Origin: Piezodorus guildinii
Lineage: Eukaryota; Arthropoda; Insecta; Hemiptera; Pentatomidae
Direction: 5' to 3'
DNA length: 64,000 nucleotides
Assembly (NCBI GenBank): GCA_023052935.1
Contig: CM041298.1
Location: 3,286,001-3,350,000 of the forward strand
Part shown: piece by piece, positions 26,913 through 40,700 of the stretch
Numbering within the stretch: position 1 is the stretch's first letter
How the letters are laid out: every line of letters begins with the position of its first letter
Made by a program: the position numbers and the translations under genes
The notes under the pieces: model-generated
What the model saw: only the letters and a program-made list of their open reading frames with translations
Told to the model about the DNA's origin: nothing
Database searches by the model: none

Positions 26913-29900
26913 GATCCAATAGTTTTATTGCTGTACGTTTTCAATATTTTTATTCTCTCCATCTGTTTTACCACTTGTAATTATGTCATTTACTCTAATA
27001 TACCTTTGAAAAAAATGTTTGTATCTCCTTTTTGTTGGCCCAGATGTTTCGGCTAAAACATAGGAACATTTTTTTTTTTTTAATGTAAGAATGGCACCTG
27101 ACTATTTTATGCTATTATGATAACAACAGTCAAACATTTATTTTATAATGTGTTTAATTTAAATTTTTGATATGAAGTAAATTATAAATCTAGGTCACTA
27201 TCCCCTTTGTTTTAAAAAAAAAAAAAGGATTTATTATATTATTTAAACCTGTTACGTACCAATGAATTACATTAAAAAAGATACACAAAACTTTTAAATT
27301 CAATTGCAAACAATTTACAATTTATTAATTTCTGATTAGATTAGTATTGGAGTATGTGCATTTTCAAGTCATTAGTTATGTTAATAACAGCATTTTTTAA
27401 TAATAGTTTATCTTCTTTTATATCTTCCATCCAGGATATTTTGTCTTCACAGTCGCTATATATTTCTTATTGTATTTCCATATTTTAATACCAAATTCTA
27501 TTTGTATAAATATAATTTTATGTAACATATCTAATATACATGAATAAATTTGGTGAGGCCTGGATCTAAAAGTAATAAACATTTTTGAAATGTGTAAAAC
27601 CCAAATAGAAATCTCTTTTATGCAAATATTAAATATACTATTGAACACTTAAAAGTTGATTTTTGATAGTGAGAAATTGTATTTGAATGTATTTTTTCTT
27701 TGACTGGAGCACAAGAACTAACTCAACAATTATACTTCCATATAAAATCTTTTAAGCATTTATTTAAATCGAATAACCAATTGTTATTGTTACGCTGATT
27801 TCCAAAAGGTACTATATACATTTTAGGAAATTTTAAAGAAAACGCAAAAATCTTTCATTTATTTCTTATTGAACATATTTATTTGATTATTTTTGGAAAC
27901 AATTGCTATTTTTAAACAATTTTTTTTAGTTATAGTTGGATGTTCTATTTGTATTAAACTAAACAATTAAATCACAAATAAGTAAAAATATTGATTTCAT
28001 AAAAAAAATGTCAAGCAATTTTCACAAATGAGCGTTTCAATTTGTACTTAAATTTCTCCAGATGTAATCATTGTTAGTGTTACATTTTTTTTTTTTAATG
28101 TTTCTATAAAGGCATGATGTAAATATGTTCGAGAACCACATGATTATTTATTATTTTTTATAAGTGTGTTTTTGGTTTCATTTATATATTGATTATTAAA
28201 ACATTTAAAAAGTAAATGGTTTTTTTTTTTATTTGCCTCTACTCAAAAGGTTTATTACAGTTTTCATGAACAACACTAATTTTGTGGCTAATTAATTCCT
28301 AATTACCTTTAAGAATTTCATCAGAGTGAAGACAGTTTTTTTTCTTTATTGAGTAGAATTTCTTCAAATTTTTGAGGAAGTCCAAGTTTCTTCTCATTTT
28401 TTAAAATTTGGAATATATTAATATAATACATTTACAGCTGGAGTTGAGCATTAACATCATACTTGATTTGGACTATTGATAATCTTTTCTAAAACCGAGC
28501 AGCAAACAGTCTGTAGTATTGGAACAAACCTCCAACTCCTCGAGACCTGTTGGAACTTGAAAAATGGGGGATAGACCTTAAACATTATAATACCTACACC
28601 TCGGTATTTTGAAATACGTAAATTCAAAGACTTTAATTTAAAATAAATATATTTTTTTTTTTTTTACATATGAGCACATCTATCTTGGTTAGAACATTTT
28701 TAGAAACATCTTTGGTCTACAGAGACGACTTGTGGTATACATCAATAAATCATAAATAAGCTTTATAAATACTTAAATCAATTATAGCTATCTTATTATT
28801 ATTTGTATTTGTAAACAAATTAGCTAATTAGGTGTAAGAAAGATTTGTGACTATCATAAATAAAAATAAATAATTTGATCAAATCTAATTTTTACTGAGA
28901 CTTCTAACATCATAAAAAAAAGAATAAGCAATGTGATTTTCTTGTATGGAGCTTTATTTACAGTTTAGTAATCTCCTAAGGGGAATTGAGAAGATAAATT
29001 ATATTCTTAGTTTAATTTCTCGACTGCCAAAGTTGTAACAAGTTCACTGCACAGGTAATTTTCATTTTCATTTGCTGCACAACAAAAGAATTCAGATTAA
29101 CTGATGTAAACCATAGGTGCTCTCAAACTTTTGACCGGGAGTGTATGTTTGTAGATTAAAAAATAAATAAATAAATCAACTTAAGGTAAATTTATAGTTG
29201 ATTGAAATAACAAATTTATCACTTGAAAGTATATTTTTAATTTTTACATAATATTTACCTTTTTTTATCTCATGGTTTACATAACAACAATTATAATTAC
29301 TTGATATTAGCTCACGGTGTTATATCTACTTGTATCCAATAAAGTACTTTATACGAAAGGCTTATTATTAAATGATTATTCTATTTCAAATCTTATGGTT
29401 GGTTCTCTAATATTGATTTTTATTGCTTCCAGATTTTGGAAAACATATTTTTGTATTTTATATTATAACTTTACTTTGTTTATTAAGTATTTGTATAGCG
29501 TGTACAAGCCATACTGGATATTACTTCATGTGATGTAGTGGTACAGTTTGTTTTGTAAAATTATTTGAAGCATTATCTATTCTAATGGGTTAAAAGAATT
29601 TTCTAATAATAAAAAAGTATAAATAATAAATCAAAGCCTAGCAAAAAATTATTAATGAGAAGCTTTATTTTATAATGCATAGTAGATAGCACAAAAGCTT
29701 TAATCATTGGCAATTAAATATTTTAACTGAAGCATTAAGAAAGCTTATTAATGAAATTTGTTACCTTAATTTCTTTATTTTTGATTTTCAATTGAACTTT
29801 CTCTCTCGACGGTCCTGAAATTAAATATTTTTCAACTTTAATTCTTTTTCAAAAATAGTTAAAAAGTGTTTCCTCATCGCTGAGAGATATGAAAGGACAT

Positions 29901-30430
29901 GCACAGTATGTTTTTTTTCCATTCCAACAGGTCAATTCTTGAACGAAAAAAAATATTGCGCATGATCTGCCAAATCTCTAAAAAAAATAATAAGCGGTGA
30001 GAGAACAAACCTATTATTATTGTTCTTAGTAATATACATTTCCTTTTTCAAGACACTTGAACACCATACATTAAAACTAACATGCCATATAGGAGGCCCT
30101 GACAAAGCATATTCTGATGTTTGCAATTATATTTTTTCATAATAAAATTAATTATTCGGAAGAAACATATATTGATATTAAATAGATTATTATTAATATA
30201 TTTTATACTGAAAGAATTATTTCTATACTAGTCGCAGTTTTTGTCTTGTTTATAGAGAAATCGTTCTCACTAGTGATTTAGTTGACTAAATTTATAAAAT
30301 TCATTAATAGAAATGATAAAAATAAAGAGATATCCTGATTACAGGAAATATTTAAAAACATGAATAAGTATTTGAATATTTTAAATATGATTTTCTGATC
30401 GATAATAGAAACTAATATTTTACTTAGATA
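26913..30430. other. AT-rich intergenic DNA without recognisable genes
   Basis: Homopolymer A/T runs and scattered Penelope-like phrases ('ggcccagatgtttcggctaa' near 27040) are all I can see. Several short open frames exist but show no motif, splice sites or codon bias. Confidence 0.5.
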
Positions 30431-30439
30431 TACATGATA

Positions 30440-30915
30440 CATTTAGTAGGGGAAAGTATTGTGATATGAAAATTTTCAAATTCGAGATTATGGTGGATAT
30501 ACATGTTTAAAGTCACCTTAGTCGAAATGGCCTAGTCTTGCTATTATATTTGTATATGATAAGTCTAATTCAAAAACAAAAATTATACAAAACTGAAATT
30601 TCATATCTACCACAATTATATGTCTGGGATGTTACAGCAATTTTTTTGGCCAAATGGGCAAACAACAGGAACCACATAATACAATGCATTTTGCACCTCT
30701 TTACAATTTCCTCAAATACAGCTTTAAAGATTTTGATTATACTCACTCTATTGATGTAAAATTCAATTGGCCTTTAGTGTCATGTTCGTTTATTTCTGGT
30801 TGAAATTGCCTGACAGTGCTTAAATACTAAATTTTCAAAATTTCTTCCTCTAAAATACATTTAGTTTTAGTGATATGAAGCAATTAGTCCTTTATAATTG
30901 TTAGCATTGATAAAA
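30440..30915 (-). repeat. diverged family A copy
   Basis: Family A phrases appear in order on the - strand: 'ggggaaagtattgtgatatg', 'actgaaatttcatatctacc', 'gatgttacagcaattttttt', 'aatgcattttgcacctcttt', 'gaaattgcctgacagtgctt'. The left end is missing. It is more diverged than the 47-51 kb copies. Confidence 0.7.
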
Positions 30916-31224
30916 AATGGGTAAATATGAAATATGAAAGAATTTGATCCCCAAATGTACAAGAAAACAGAAATATATTTCTAAAATAATTTTTTTTTAG
31001 ATAATGATCCCATCTCATGGTTCGGTGGGATTTAATTTCTTCGATTATTCGACTGTATTAATAACTTTTTTATTTTTACCTTATTGAAAGAATTGTTTTG
31101 GTATGCTTTGGAATCAAACTATATATATGCTTTTAGTACCATGTTTTGATTTAGAAAATAAAAAGAACATTATAACTTGTGATATATATTTACTTAATGC
31201 AATTCTTTTTTATGGTGTCGTGGT

Positions 31225-31385
31225 AGACCCAGGTTTAAGTAGCCTGATTACTATGGAAAACTGGGGACAGGAAAAGGATGCACAATCCTGGAGATGAGAA
31301 GACTAGTCAGGGATAGGAACCAATGGGCTGGGAACGCAACTCCATGCTTGATGGCACAGAAGAGTTAGAGAAAGAAGAAGTAATT
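31225..31385 (+). repeat. non-LTR retrotransposon tail fragment
   Basis: It reads like the last residues of an endonuclease/RT protein (DRNQW.GWERNSMLDGTEELE) followed by an 'agaaagaagaagt' tail. The remnant ends about 115 bp beyond the stop codon of the phosphatase gene, which lies on the opposite strand. Confidence 0.45.
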
Positions 31386-31498
31386 CTTTTTTCAACTTTA
31401 AATTTAATCAAAAGTCCTAAAATTGATTTTGACCATGGAGGTTATTTTTTGTTTATAAATATTTTCCATAGCCTCCTAAATACTTTACAGCCTCCTCC

Positions 31499-31795
31499 TC
31501 AGTCCAACTCATCTATTATCCTCCTGGGCCTCAACTTAAAGTCCCACTTGGGACGAGGCAGCCTACCAATGAAGGCCTCGACTTCCTCCAACATCTGCTC
31601 CTCCTCCTTGCTCCGCACGACGTCGTAGTACTTCCAGACCATCTTCTCCTGGGAATAGGTCTCGATGGCTCCAGGTTGCAGGAGCCTGATGGTGGTCACT
31701 GCCTTCTCAGGGCGCTGGTTGTAGATGTTGACCAGGTAGCAAGCTGCCATCGTACCGCTGCGCCCTCTGCCCAGTCTACAATGGACGGCCAGTGC
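31499..31795 (-). CDS. DUSP23-like exon 2 (catalytic P-loop and C-terminus)
   Basis: The acceptor tttcgcag lies just right of 31795. The exon carries the HCxxGxxRS motif, the 'RPGSIET' block and the charged tail EEEQMLEEVEAF to RPRRIIDELD, then TGA (31499-31501). All catalytic P-loop residues are in this exon. Confidence 0.93.
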   Translation of the reverse strand, partial: ALAVHCRLGRGRSGTMAACYLVNIYNQRPEKAVTTIRLLQPGAIETYSQEKMVWKYYDVVRSKEEEQMLEEVEAFIGRLPRPKWDFKLRPRRIIDELD

Positions 31796-34700
31796 CTGCG
31801 AAAGGAAATAGCAAAAATATTGTTGACATGGTATGGTATAGGGATGATGCATTAAAAAAACAAAGAAATAGATACAGTCGGCAGGTGGACGGAATCAGCC
31901 AAACCGAGCTAAAGGTGCGCGGAGCACCTGGGATCACTAGAAAGACTGAAAATCAGCTTAGTTAGTGTTTCAGTTTATCAAGGACTGTGATGTCAGTTTG
32001 TAAATTTAAGGAGGAATTAAGAAGAGTTACTACCACTTCGAATGAAAGAACCTAAGGAAAAGAGCAAAAAATCCCTTTCAACCATTTTAAGTTTTATTTT
32101 TGATGATAATGTTATTCATTAAAAATATAAATATTTTAAACGAGATTAAATGATCCTTAGCCATAATCTCCGTAAAATAATAAGATAACCCTTACCTTAA
32201 TTCTATCTAGTAACATATTATACATCGATTTTTTGAAACACAGTTCATTTATTTATTTCTTGGACCTCTTGAATATAGTTCATCAACTTCTTATGTACAT
32301 AGTTTATCTATTTCTTATCATAAAGTTTACCGTTCGGTTAACAATATAAACATTAAAATTATTCAGTTCTTTAAGTTCACAGTTTATTTAGTTCTTTTTT
32401 AAACATCCTAAATAATGACCATAGTTCATCTATTAATTTTTTAGTTCACATAATAAATAGTTCATTTTTAATATATTTCCTATCATATAGTTCACAGTTC
32501 ATCTAGTTCTTTCTTGGGCCTCCTAAATATAATTCATAAGCTTCTTGTGTAGAAAATTAATGATTTATCTTGTTGTATTTCCTAAATATCTACTTGTTCT
32601 GTATGAAACATTTTATATTGCGAGAACCTGTTAACAATATATACATTAAAATTATTCAGTTCTTCACAGTTTATTTAGTTCTTTTTTAAACATCCTAAAT
32701 AATGACCATAGTTCATCTATGAGTTTTTTAGTTCACATAATGAATAGTTCATTTTTAATATATTTCTTATCATACAGTTCACAGTTCATCTAGTTCTTTC
32801 TTAGACCTACTAAGTATAGTTCATCTACTTCTTGTTTACATAGTTAATAGTTTATCCAGTTTTTGTATTTCTTAAATATCTAATTCATCTGTATTAAGCA
32901 GTTTATAATCGGAGTACTGAATATCATAATACGCTTCATAATTTTTTAGTTCTTTTAGTTCACAGTTCATCTAGTTCTTTCTTGGACCTACTAAATATAG
33001 TTCAGAGTTCATCTATTATTTTTTTTAGTTCACATGATGAATAGTTCATTTTTAATATATTTCTTATAATATAGTTCACAGTTCATCTAGTTCTTTCTTG
33101 GACGTCCTAAATATAATGCATAAGCTTCTTGTGTACATAATAAATGATTTATCTTGTTGTTGTATTTCCTAAATATCTACTTGTTCTGTATGAAACATTT
33201 TATATTGCGAGTACTGGTTAACAATGTTTACATTATAATTTATTCAGTTCACAGTTTATCTAGTTCTTTCTTGGACCTACTAAATATAGTTCATAGTTCA
33301 TGTTCGGTATTGTAAAATAAATATAGAACTTGTTTAGTTCTAATTAAACTTTATTTAACACAAACAAAAGAACGGCAAGCTGATTTACTAGCGGATGCAT
33401 GAAAATGAATGCTCAATATGCACCTGCGCTGTTACAATCAGTGTTGCCATCGAATTAAGTCAGTTAACATAATAAATATATATTATCATCGAACAATAAA
33501 AATAATAGCATATAATATACAATAATAGAATATAAGAAATTTTATTGTTTCTTAACTGTTCATTTATGAATTTATTAGTTGTTTTAGTTTAATAAATAAA
33601 TAGTTCATATTTTATCTATTTCTTATTATATAGTTCACAGTTCATCTTCTTTTTTTGTACTAAATATGGTATAGTCCTTGTATTTTAATATAATATTACA
33701 GTTCACAGTTCACCTAGTTCTTTCTTATACCTCCTTAATATAGTTCATCAACTTCTTGTAAACATACTTCTAGGTTTATCTAGCTCTCGTAATTCCTGAA
33801 TATCTCTTTCTTCTCTATTAAACATATTGTAATTGTAAACTGCTTAACACAGATGAATTAGATATTTAAGAAATATAAAAACTGGATAAACTATTAACTA
33901 TGTAAACAAGAAGTAGATGAACTATATTTAGGAGGCCCAAGAAAGGACTAGATGAAATGTTAACTGTATGATAAGAAATATATTATAAATGAACTATTCA
34001 TTATGTGAACTAAAAAACTCATAGATAAACTATGGTCATTATTTAGGATGTTTAAAAAAGAACTAAATTAACCGTGAACTTAAAGACCTGAATAATTTTA
34101 ATGTATATATTGTTAACCGGTACTCGTAATATAAAATGTTTAATACAGAACAAGTAGGTATTTAGGAAATACAACAAGATAAATCATGAATTATCTACAC
34201 AAGAAGCTTATGAATTATATTTAGTATGTCCAAGAAAGATCTTGATGAACTGTGAACTATTTATGTGAACTAAAAAAAACAAAAAAATTATGAAGCGTAC
34301 TATGATATTCAGTACTCGGATTATAAACTGCTTAATACAGATGAATTAGATATTTAAGAAATACAAAAAATGGATAAACTATTAACTATGTAAAGAAGAA
34401 GAAGATGAACAATATTTAGTTTGTCCAAGAAAGATCTATATGAACTGTGAACTATTCATGTGAACTAAAAAATTATGAAGCGTACTATGATATTCAGTAC
34501 TTGGATTATAAACTGATTAATACAGATGTATTAGATATTTAAGAAATCCAAAAAATGGATAAACTATTAACTATGTAAACAAGAGGAAGATGAACTATAT
34601 TTAGGAAGTCTAAAAAAGAAATGAATAATTTTAATGTATATATTGTTAAAAGGTTCTTGCAATATAAAATGTATAATACAGAACTATGATATTCAGTACT

Positions 34701-37700
34701 TGGATTATAAACTGCTTAATACAGATGAATTAGATATTTAAGAAATACAAAAAATGGATAAACTATTAACTATGTAAACAAGAAGAAGATGAACTATATT
34801 TAGGAAGTTTAAAAAAAGAACTAGATGAACTGTGAACTGTATGATAAGAAATATATTAAAAATGAACTATTCATTATGAACTCTGATCTATATTTAGTAT
34901 GTCCAAGAAAGATCTAGATTAACAGTAACTATCCATGTGAACTAAAAGAACTAAAAAATTATGAAGCGTATTATGATATTCAGTACGCCGATTATAAACT
35001 GCTTAATACAGATGAATTAGATATTTAAGAAATACAAAAAATGGATAAATTATTAACTATGTAAACAAGAAGAAGATGAACTATATTTAGTATGTCCAAG
35101 AAAGAACTAGATGAACTGTGAACTAATCATGTGAACTAAAAAATTAGGAAGCTTACTATGATATTCAGTACTCGGATTATAAACTGCTTAATACAGATGA
35201 ATTAGATATTTAAGAAAAACAAAAACTGGATAAACTATTAACTATGTATTGTTTGTTTGTTTATTTATTTAACGTCACTTTATGCTTATCGGACGATGCT
35301 ACAGTGGGAGTCCTAAATTGAGCCTATCCAGGTTTTATTAGGATAGGGATCTTTAACGAGTACCTGACATCGCACAGGCTCGGGACCACCTTTTAACGTT
35401 CCCTCCGAAGGACAGCGTAACTAAGGATTTTTCACACCCATTAAAAAATCCTAGGACCACCTGCGGGTTTGAACCCGTGACCTTTAGCATGGGAGGCTGT
35501 TACGCTAGCCACCCAGCTACAAGTGAGCCGTTAACTATGTAAACAAGAAGAAGATGAACTATATTTAGGAAGTCTAAAAAAGAACTGAATAATTTTAATG
35601 TATATATTGTTAAAAGGTTCTCGCAATATAAAATGTTTTATACAGAACAAGTAGATATTTAGAAAATACAACAAGATAAATTATTAATTTTCTACACAAG
35701 AATCTTATGAATCATATTTAGGAGGTCCAAGAAAGGACTAGATGAACTGTGAACTATTTATGTGAACTAAAAAAAACTAAAAAGTTATGAAGCGTATTAT
35801 GATATTCAGTACTCGGATTATAAACTGCTTAATACAGATGAATTAGATATTTAAGAAATACAAAAAATGGATAAACTATTAACTATGTAAAGAAGAAGAA
35901 GATGAACAATATTTAGTTTGTCCATGATAGATCTAGATGAACTGTGAACTATTCATGTGAACTAAAAAATTATGAAGCGTACTATGATATTCTGTACTCG
36001 GATTATAAACTGATTAATACAGATGTATTAGATATTTAAGAAATCCAAAAAATGGATAAACTATTAACTATGTAAACAAGAAGAAGATGAACTATATTTG
36101 GGAAGTCTAAAAAAGAACTGAATAATTTTAATGTATATATTGTTAAAAGGTTCTTGCAATATAAAATGTATAATACAGAACTATGATATTCAGTACTTGG
36201 ATTATAAACTGATTAATACAGATGAATTAGATATTTAAGAAATGCAAAAACTAAATAAACTATTAACTATGTAAACAAGAAGAAGATGAACTATATTTAG
36301 GAAGTCTAAAAAAGAACTAGATGAACTATGAACTGTGTGATAAGAAATATATTAAAAATAAACTATTCATTATGTGAACTAAAATACTCATAGATAAACT
36401 ATGGTCATTATTTAGGATGTTTAAAAAAGAACTAAATAAACTGTGAAAGGTTCTCGCAATATAAAATGTATAATACAGAACTATGATATTCAGTACTTGG
36501 ATTATAAACTGCTTAATACAGATGAATTAGATATTTAAGAAATACAAAAAATGGATAAACTATTAACTATGTAAACAAGAAGAAGATGAACTATATTTAG
36601 GAAGTTTAAAAAAAGAACTAGATGAACTGTGAACTGTATGATAAGAAATATATTAAAAATGAACTATTCATTATGTGAACTAAAAAAATTCATCGATGAA
36701 CTCTGATCTATATTTAGTATGTCCAAGAAAGATCTAGATTAACAGTAACTATTCATGTGAACTAAAAGAACTAAAAAATTATGAAGCGTATTATGATATT
36801 CAGTACGCCGATTATAAACTGCTTAATACAGATGAATTAGATATTTAAGAAATACAAAAAATGGATAAATTATTAACTATGTAAACAAGAAGAAGATGAA
36901 CTATATTTAGTATGTCCAAGAAAGAACTAGATGAACTGTGAACTAATCATGTGAACTAAAAAATTAGGAAGCTTACTATGATATTCAGTACTCGGATTAT
37001 AAACTGCTTAATACAGATGAATTAGATATTTAAGAAAAACAAAAACTGGATAAACTATTAACTATGTATTGTTTGTTTGTTTATTTATTTAACGTCACTT
37101 TATGCTACTATGGCTTATCGGACGATGCTACAGTGGGAGTCCTAAATTGAGCCTATCCAGGTTTTATTAGGATAGGGATCTTTAACGAGTACCTGACATC
37201 GCACAGGCTCGGGACCACCTTTTAACGTTCCCTCCGAAGGACAGCGTAACTAAGGATTTTTCACACCCATTAAAAAATCCTAGGACCACCTGCGGGTTTG
37301 AACCCGTGACCTTTAGCATGGGAGGCTGTTACGCTAGCCACCCAGCTACAAGTGATCCGTTAACTATGTAAACAAGAAGAAGATGAACTATATTTAGGAA
37401 GTCTAAAAAAGAACTGAATAATTTTAATGTATATATTGTTAAAAGGTTCTCGCAATATGAAATGTTTTATACAGAACAAGTAAATATTTAGAAAATACAA
37501 CAAGATAAATTATTAATTTTCTAAACAAGAATCTTATGAATTATATTTAGGAGGCCCAAGAAAGGACTAGATGAACTGTGAACTATTTATGTGAACTAAA
37601 AAAAACTAAAAAGTTATGAAGCGTATTATGATATTCAGTACTCGGATTATAAACTAATTAATACAGATGAATTAGATATTTAAGAAATACAAAAAATGGA

Positions 37701-40700
37701 TAAACTATTAACTATGTAAAGAAGAAGAAGATGAACAATATTTAGTGTGTCCAAGAAAGATCTATATGAAATGTGAACTATTCATGTGAACTAAAAAATT
37801 ATGAAGCGTACTATGATATTCAGTACTTGGATTATAAACTGATTAATACAGATGAATTAGATATTTAAGAAATCCAAAAAATGGATAAACTATTAAATAT
37901 GTAAACAAGAGGAAGATGAACTATATTTAGGAATTCTAAAAAAGAACTGAATAATTTTAATGTATATATTGTTAAAAGGTTCTTGCAATATAAAATGTAT
38001 AATACAGAACTATGATATTCAGTACTTGGATTATAAACTGATTAATACAGATGAATTAGATATTTAAGAAATACAAAAACTAAATAAACTATTAACTATG
38101 TAAACAAGAAGAAGATGAACTATATTTAGGAAGTCTAAAAAAGGACTAGATGAACTGTGAACTGTGTGATAAGAAATATATTAAAAATAAAACTATTCAT
38201 TATGTGATACTAATACTCATAGATAAACTATGTCATTATTTAGATGTTTAAAAAAAGAACTAAATAAACTGTGAAAGGTTCTCGCAATATAAAATGTATA
38301 ATACAGAACTATGATATTCAGTACTTGGATTATAAACTGCTTAATACAGATGAATTAGATATTTAAGAAATACAAAAATGGATAAACTATTAAACTATGT
38401 AAACAAGAAGAAGATGAACTATATTTAGGAAGTTTAAAAAAAGAACTAGATGAACTGTGAACTGTATGATAAGAAATATATTAAAAATGAACTATTCATT
38501 ATGTGAACTAAAAAAATTCATCGATGAACTCTGATCTATATTTAGTATGTCCAAGAAAGATCTAGATTAACAGTAACTATTCATGTGAACTAAAAGAACT
38601 AAAAAATTATGAAGCGTATTATGATATTCAGTACGCCGATTATAAACTGCTTAATACAGATGAATTAGATATTTAAGAAATACAAAAAAATGGATAAATT
38701 ATTAACTATGTAAACAAGAAGAAGATGAACTATATTTAGTATGTCCAAGAAAGAACTAGATGAACTGTGAACTAATCATGTGAACTAAAAAATTAGGAAG
38801 CTTACTATGATATTCAGTACTCGGATTATAAACTGCTTAATACAGATGAATTAGATATTTAAGAAAAACAAAAACTGGATAAAACTATTAACTATGTATA
38901 GTTTGTTTGTTTATTTATTTAAAGTCACTTTATGTACTATGCTTATCGGACGATGCTAAGTGGGAGTCCATATTGAGCTATCCAAGGTTTATTAGATAGG
39001 AACTATTTACGGTAACATACATCGCTACAGGTTCGGACCGATTTTAAACGTTCCTCTAAGTACAGAGAATAGGATTTTTCACAACATAAAAAAATACCTA
39101 GAACTCTGCAGGGTTTGAAACCTGATACTTTAGCATGTAGAGCAGTTATCTAGCAAACTTACATATGTGATCCGTTGAACTAGTAAAAAGAATGAAGATG
39201 AACTAGATATTTAGGAAAGCTCTAAAAAGAACTGAATTAATATTTAAAATGTATAATTGTTAAAAGGTTACTCAGCAAAATGAAATGTTTGTATACAGAA
39301 CAGAGTAATAATTTAGAAAATACAACAAGATAAATTATTAATTTTCTAAACAAGAATCTTATGAATTATATTTAGGAGGCCAAGAAAGGACTAGATGAAC
39401 TGTGAACTATTTATGTGAACTAAAAAAAACTAAAAAGTTATGAAGCGTATATGATATTCAGTACTCGGATTATAAACTAATTAATACAGATGAATTAGAT
39501 ATTTAAGAAATACAAAAAATGGATAAACTATTAACTATGTAAAGAAGAAGAAGATGAACAATATTTAGTGCAAGAAGATAATGAACTGTGAACTTCATGT
39601 GAACTAAAATATGAGGTACTATGATATTAATGATTATAATTAATGATGATTAAAAAAATACAAAATGGATAAATATTATATGTAAAAGAAGATGAACTAA
39701 TTTAATTCAGAAACTAATTAATGTGAACTAATATGAACTAAAAATATAGTATATGATATTCATACTGATTTAAACGTTATCAGATGATTAATATTAAGAA
39801 ATACAAAAAAATAAACTATTAACATGTAAAAAGAGAAGATGAACTATATTTAGAGTCAAAAAGACGATAACTTGAATTATGTGATAAAAATATAAAATGA
39901 TATTCATACTGGATTAAACTGTAATACAAGAATTAGATATTTAAGAAATACAAAAAATAATAAACTATTAATTGTAAAGAAGAGATGAATATATTTAGGA
40001 GCAAAAAGACTAGATAACTGTGAACTTTAGTAATAAAAAAAAAAAATAAATATATATGCGTACTATGATATTCAGTACTCGGATTATAAACTGCTTAATA
40101 CAGATGAAGTTAGATATTTAAGAAATACAAAAAATGGATAAACTATTAACTATGTAAGAAGAAAAGATGAACTATATTTAGCATGTCCAAGAAAGACCTA
40201 GATGAACTGTGAACTATTCATGTGAACTAAAAAAGTATGACGCGTACTATGATATTCAGTACTCGATTATAAACTGCTTAATACAGATGAATTAGATATT
40301 TAAGAAATACAAAAAAATGGATAAACTATTAACTATGTAAACAAGAAGATGAACTATATTTAGTATGTCCAAGAGAGATCTAGATGAACTGTAAACTATT
40401 CATGTGAACTAAAAAAGTTATGACGCGTACTATGATATTCAGTACTCGGATTATAAACTGCTTAATACAGATGAGTTAGATAATTAGAAATACAAAAAAT
40501 GGATAAACTATTAACTATGTGAAGAAGAAGAAGATGAACTATATTTAGATGTCAAGAAAGATCTAGATGAACTGTGAACTTTATGTGAACTAATAAATAT
40601 GACGCGTACTATGATATTCAGTATCGGATTTAAACTGCTTAATACAGATGAATTAGATATTTAAGAAATACAAAAAAATGGATAAACTATTAACTATGTA

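Larger units (their letters stand above)
35200..39200 (+). repeat. higher-order satellite repeat of about 1.82 kb, carrying a SINE
   Basis: The block containing a SINE-A insertion recurs at SINE starts 35249, 37069 and 38899 (spacings 1820 and 1830). The insertion sits between the same satellite bases with the same 11-bp duplication each time. One insertion followed by tandem amplification explains this. Confidence 0.9.

Noticed and set aside
29317..29538. Hydrophobic 73-codon frame in AT-rich DNA
   Set aside because: Composition (Leu, Ile, Tyr, Phe) is what AT-rich noncoding DNA gives; no motif, no neighbours.
30538..30759. A 73-codon + strand frame
   Set aside because: It lies within a diverged family A repeat in the opposite orientation.
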